The translations under genes were made by a program, and so were the position numbers. The notes below the pieces were generated by a model that made no database searches, was not told the origin of the DNA, and worked only from the letters and a program-made list of their open reading frames with translations. This document shows positions 5,337-7,318 of a DNA stretch of 7,318 nt, in pieces (position 1 is the stretch's first letter; the number at the start of each line of letters is the position of its first letter). The DNA is from an uncultured Micrococcales bacterium (lineage in GTDB: Bacteria > Actinomycetota > Actinomycetes > Actinomycetales > Microbacteriaceae): contig CAJXTQ010000029.1 in NCBI GenBank assembly GCA_913060985.1, forward strand, positions 1-7,318. Direction: 5' to 3'.

Positions 5337-6703
5337 TTCTCTCCTCTGGGCAAAACGATAGCGACTTTCGCACCACCCAGGCTGCTGTCGCCAATTTCTA
5401 ACCTTCCGTCGTGTGCTCGGGCAATTGCATCTGCAACTGCAAGACCAAGGCCACTTCCTTCTCCATGTTCAGAGTGGTTAGCACCCCGAGCAAAACGCTT
5501 AACAATGCGCTCTCTGTCTCGCTCTGGGATTCCAGGACCACTGTCACCAACAAAGATTGAGATTTCAGTATTGGTAGCAGAAATACCAATCTCGATTTGG
5601 TCCCCCGGTTTGGTCTGGGAGCAGGCATTATCAGCTAGCTGCAGAACAGCTTGGGTAATTCGCTGTCGATCTAATTCATAATCCACACCCTGGTCAAAAG
5701 GTGCTTGAATCCAGGTTCTTTCGGCCAGAGCCTCTGCTTTGACAAATAATTCATCTCCCAAAACCTGAAGATCTATTGTTTCTTTTTTAGTGAATCCAGG
5801 TTGATTTGATTTGGTTAGGGTCTGGAGATCACTGACCAATCTGCTCATTCGAGCTAATTCGTCACGAACTATATCCATGCTTTGCGCATTGGCTTTCGGA
5901 TCATTAGCCAATAGATCCAGGTGTCCTCGAATTACGGTCAGCGGGGTCCTAAGCTCATGTCCCGCATCATCAACAAACTGTTTTTGGTTTTCAAAGGATT
6001 GCTCAACTCGATCAAGCATGGAGTTGAACTCAATAGCCAACTGATCAAGTTCATTGCCATTTCCACTAACTGGAACCCTGCCTGAAAGATTTGCATGGCC
6101 GATTTCAGCGGCTGCTGAGGAAATTTGCTTGATTGGTCTAAAGATTCTTCCCGAGCCAAACCAGCCAAGCAGGCTTACGAGCGACAATGCTAAAAGGGCT
6201 ATTCCAATAAAGCTTGCTAGCGCGGCATTGGCCTGAGCCTGCTGAGACTCGAGACTGAAAACGCTAACAAGAAAACCGCTGTCCACCTCCGAGCTGACTG
6301 GGACAGAGATCCATCGAAACTGTTCGCCCTCTAGTTCAAAATCACCAACGGTTGTTGATGAGACTGCAGTTGCCAGGTTCAAAAAAGACTGGTTTTGGTC
6401 CAATCTCAAATCTGAACCACCAGATCTCAAGACAACCCTTCCATCAACGACTGCCAAAATCTGCTCATCAGTATCTGGAGAGCTTCGCTGGATGAATCTC
6501 TCCAGAAGTTGCTCAGATGATTGAAACTCCAATGACTCTGAAAGAAGCAACAACTCATTTGCCTCACGCGATAGTGATTCAGCGATTCTTTGATCACCCT
6601 GTTGTTGCAAAACAAATGCGGTTCCGCTGGTGAGCAGGATTGCCAAAATCGCCATCGGGGTGAGAATCCAGATGACGATTTTCAGCCTTAGCGAAGATCT
6701 CAA
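5333..6703 (-). CDS. Membrane sensor histidine kinase with HAMP domain
   Basis: This 456-residue protein autophosphorylates and donates phosphate to the adjacent regulator. TM1 is about 8-32 and TM2 about 162-184. Between them lies an extracytoplasmic sensor of roughly 130 residues without cysteines. A HAMP domain follows (about 185-238, with FRPIKQIS and a LDQLAIEFNSML second helix). The dimerisation and phosphotransfer H-box is FVDDAGHELRTPL with His249. The ATPase has the N-box with Asn359 (LQLADNAC), the G1 motif GDSGPGIP (386-393) and G2 GSGLGLA (416-422). The core is intact. The stimulus is unknown; the sensor region resembles no binding domain I can name. TTG 6703 is the first usable start, 5 bp after the upstream lipoprotein stop, with no strong Shine-Dalgarno, consistent with coupled translation from that gene. 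Confidence 0.95.
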   Translation of the reverse strand: MRSSLRLKIVIWILTPMAILAILLTSGTAFVLQQQGDQRIAESLSREANELLLLSESLEFQSSEQLLERFIQRSSPDTDEQILAVVDGRVVLRSGGSDLRLDQNQSFLNLATAVSSTTVGDFELEGEQFRWISVPVSSEVDSGFLVSVFSLESQQAQANAALASFIGIALLALSLVSLLGWFGSGRIFRPIKQISSAAAEIGHANLSGRVPVSGNGNELDQLAIEFNSMLDRVEQSFENQKQFVDDAGHELRTPLTVIRGHLDLLANDPKANAQSMDIVRDELARMSRLVSDLQTLTKSNQPGFTKKETIDLQVLGDELFVKAEALAERTWIQAPFDQGVDYELDRQRITQAVLQLADNACSQTKPGDQIEIGISATNTEISIFVGDSGPGIPERDRERIVKRFARGANHSEHGEGSGLGLAVADAIARAHDGRLEIGDSSLGGAKVAIVLPRGEK

Positions 6704-6708
6704 ACTAA

Positions 6709-7275
6709 TCAGCGCACCACATAATCAAAATCCTCAGTGATTGGCTCTCTGTCCTCCAGAGATTCATAAACCACTAGATCACTCGAGTCATAAGCCCCAT
6801 TACCGTTATCCGAAAACAGTTGCGCATACAGCTCCTGACTGGAGGTAATTGGTGTCGAGAGAGAGATTGAGACCGGTGTGCTGTTAGCACTTACCTTCGC
6901 AACGCCAAGAACGCTTCCCGAACGGTTAGTAATTACAATCAAACCGCTGGCTAGCGAAGTTCTCACCTCGTCGACGGCAATGGTGGTTCCATCCCCGGAC
7001 TGGTCCTCTATTTCTAGCTCCGCGTAATCAATCACATACTCATTGGCTGACGTTGGCGAACCAGATTGAGACTCCTCACTGGGCTCGGAGACATCAGGCT
7101 CAGCTGATTGTTGGGGTATTGAAGATTCATTAGCGTTCTCCGTTGAAGAAGTCTGCCCAGAGTCGCTACTGGAGGGTCCAACCTGCACTGATTCGGGAAG
7201 GTTGGTTGGTGTAACCGCCTGCGAACAACCAGTCAGGCTCACAACAGTAATCAGCACCAAAGCCAGATTCTTCAT
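6709..7275 (-). CDS. Lipoprotein with DUF7282-like beta domain
   Basis: This 188-residue surface lipoprotein has leader MKNLALVLITVVSLTGC with lipobox LTGC and lipidated Cys17. A long Ser/Glu/Pro/Thr-rich linker follows (18-78), then a domain at about 86-186. From memory of family sequences, its pattern resembles DUF7282: DQSGDGTTIAVDEV, a GLIVITN strand with SVLGVAKV, an S-rich SISLSTPI strand, LYAQLFSDNGNGAYD, and a final EDREPITEDFDY. The DNGNGAYD stretch resembles a Ca2+-binding-like Asp/Asn loop, though no binding is shown. The function of such domains is not established. It lies 5 bp upstream of the kinase gene, so it may be an accessory to the sensor. ATG 7275 is the only sensible start for the leader. 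GAGG lies 12 nt upstream, a longer spacing than usual. Confidence 0.85.
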   Translation of the reverse strand: MKNLALVLITVVSLTGCSQAVTPTNLPESVQVGPSSSDSGQTSSTENANESSIPQQSAEPDVSEPSEESQSGSPTSANEYVIDYAELEIEDQSGDGTTIAVDEVRTSLASGLIVITNRSGSVLGVAKVSANSTPVSISLSTPITSSQELYAQLFSDNGNGAYDSSDLVVYESLEDREPITEDFDYVVR

Positions 7276-7295
7276 GGTTCTAAGCTACCTCTTTT

Positions 7296-7318
7296 CTAAT
7301 CGTCGTCGTCATCGTCGT
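7296..7318 (-). CDS. 3' end of an upstream gene ending in poly-Asp (partial)
   Basis: At the right edge the reverse strand reads at least six consecutive Asp codons (mixed GAC/GAT) and then TAG at 7298-7296, only 20 bp before the lipoprotein ATG. Mixed synonymous codons, an in-frame stop and the short gap fit the C-terminal tail of a co-transcribed gene rather than a bare trinucleotide repeat. Nothing of the main protein is visible, so no function can be given. Confidence 0.5.

Noticed and set aside
7299..7318. GTC trinucleotide microsatellite
   Set aside because: The codons vary between GAC and GAT, keep the Asp frame and run into a stop 20 bp before the next gene, which fits a protein tail better.
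1..7318. RNA genes, IS elements, CRISPR arrays, attachment sites, riboswitches
   Set aside because: No tRNA-like cloverleaf, transposase, regularly spaced repeat or long structured leader was seen; nearly all bases are used by the listed genes.

Overview
The window looks like a compact chromosomal segment of a streamlined, moderate-G+C actinobacterium, possibly an aquatic Microbacteriaceae (Rhodoluna/Aquiluna-type) lineage. The grounds are the actinobacterial-style histidine-kinase H-box (a DDAGHELRTPL core), lipoproteins with acidic Ser/Pro/Glu linkers, frequent TTG/GTG starts and almost no intergenic space. The lineage is an inference from style, not from a marker gene. I see no rRNA, tRNA, IS element, CRISPR array or phage gene.

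Layout: (1) Positions 1-335, minus strand: 5' part of a lipoprotein gene that runs off the left edge. (2) Positions 357-470: divergent intergenic region with a TTGACA element and a short direct repeat. (3) Plus-strand block: an RBBP9/YdeN-type serine hydrolase, an abutting SDR oxidoreductase, then after a 31-bp gap a six-TM ferric-reductase/NOX-like flavocytochrome whose stop overlaps the start of an FMN-binding surface protein. (4) Minus-strand block, read from the right edge: the tail of a gene ending in poly-Asp, a lipoprotein with a DUF7282-like domain, a sensor histidine kinase, an OmpR-type response regulator and an ApbE flavin transferase. All are joined by tiny gaps or overlaps. The two blocks converge on a shared CTAG tetranucleotide holding both stop codons.

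How the genes may work together: the flavocytochrome (NAD(P)H, FAD, two predicted b hemes) would move electrons across the membrane. The FMN-binding protein carries an SGAT flavinylation motif at the end of a long Pro/Glu linker and would accept them outside. ApbE would attach the FMN. The ApbE gene lies in the operon of a two-component system whose kinase is preceded by a lipoprotein, so cofactor loading may be under envelope or redox control. Each component family is known. The less usual points are the convergent split of the module, the apparently leaderless ApbE, the missing Asp in the flavinylation motif and the possible lipoprotein-kinase pairing.
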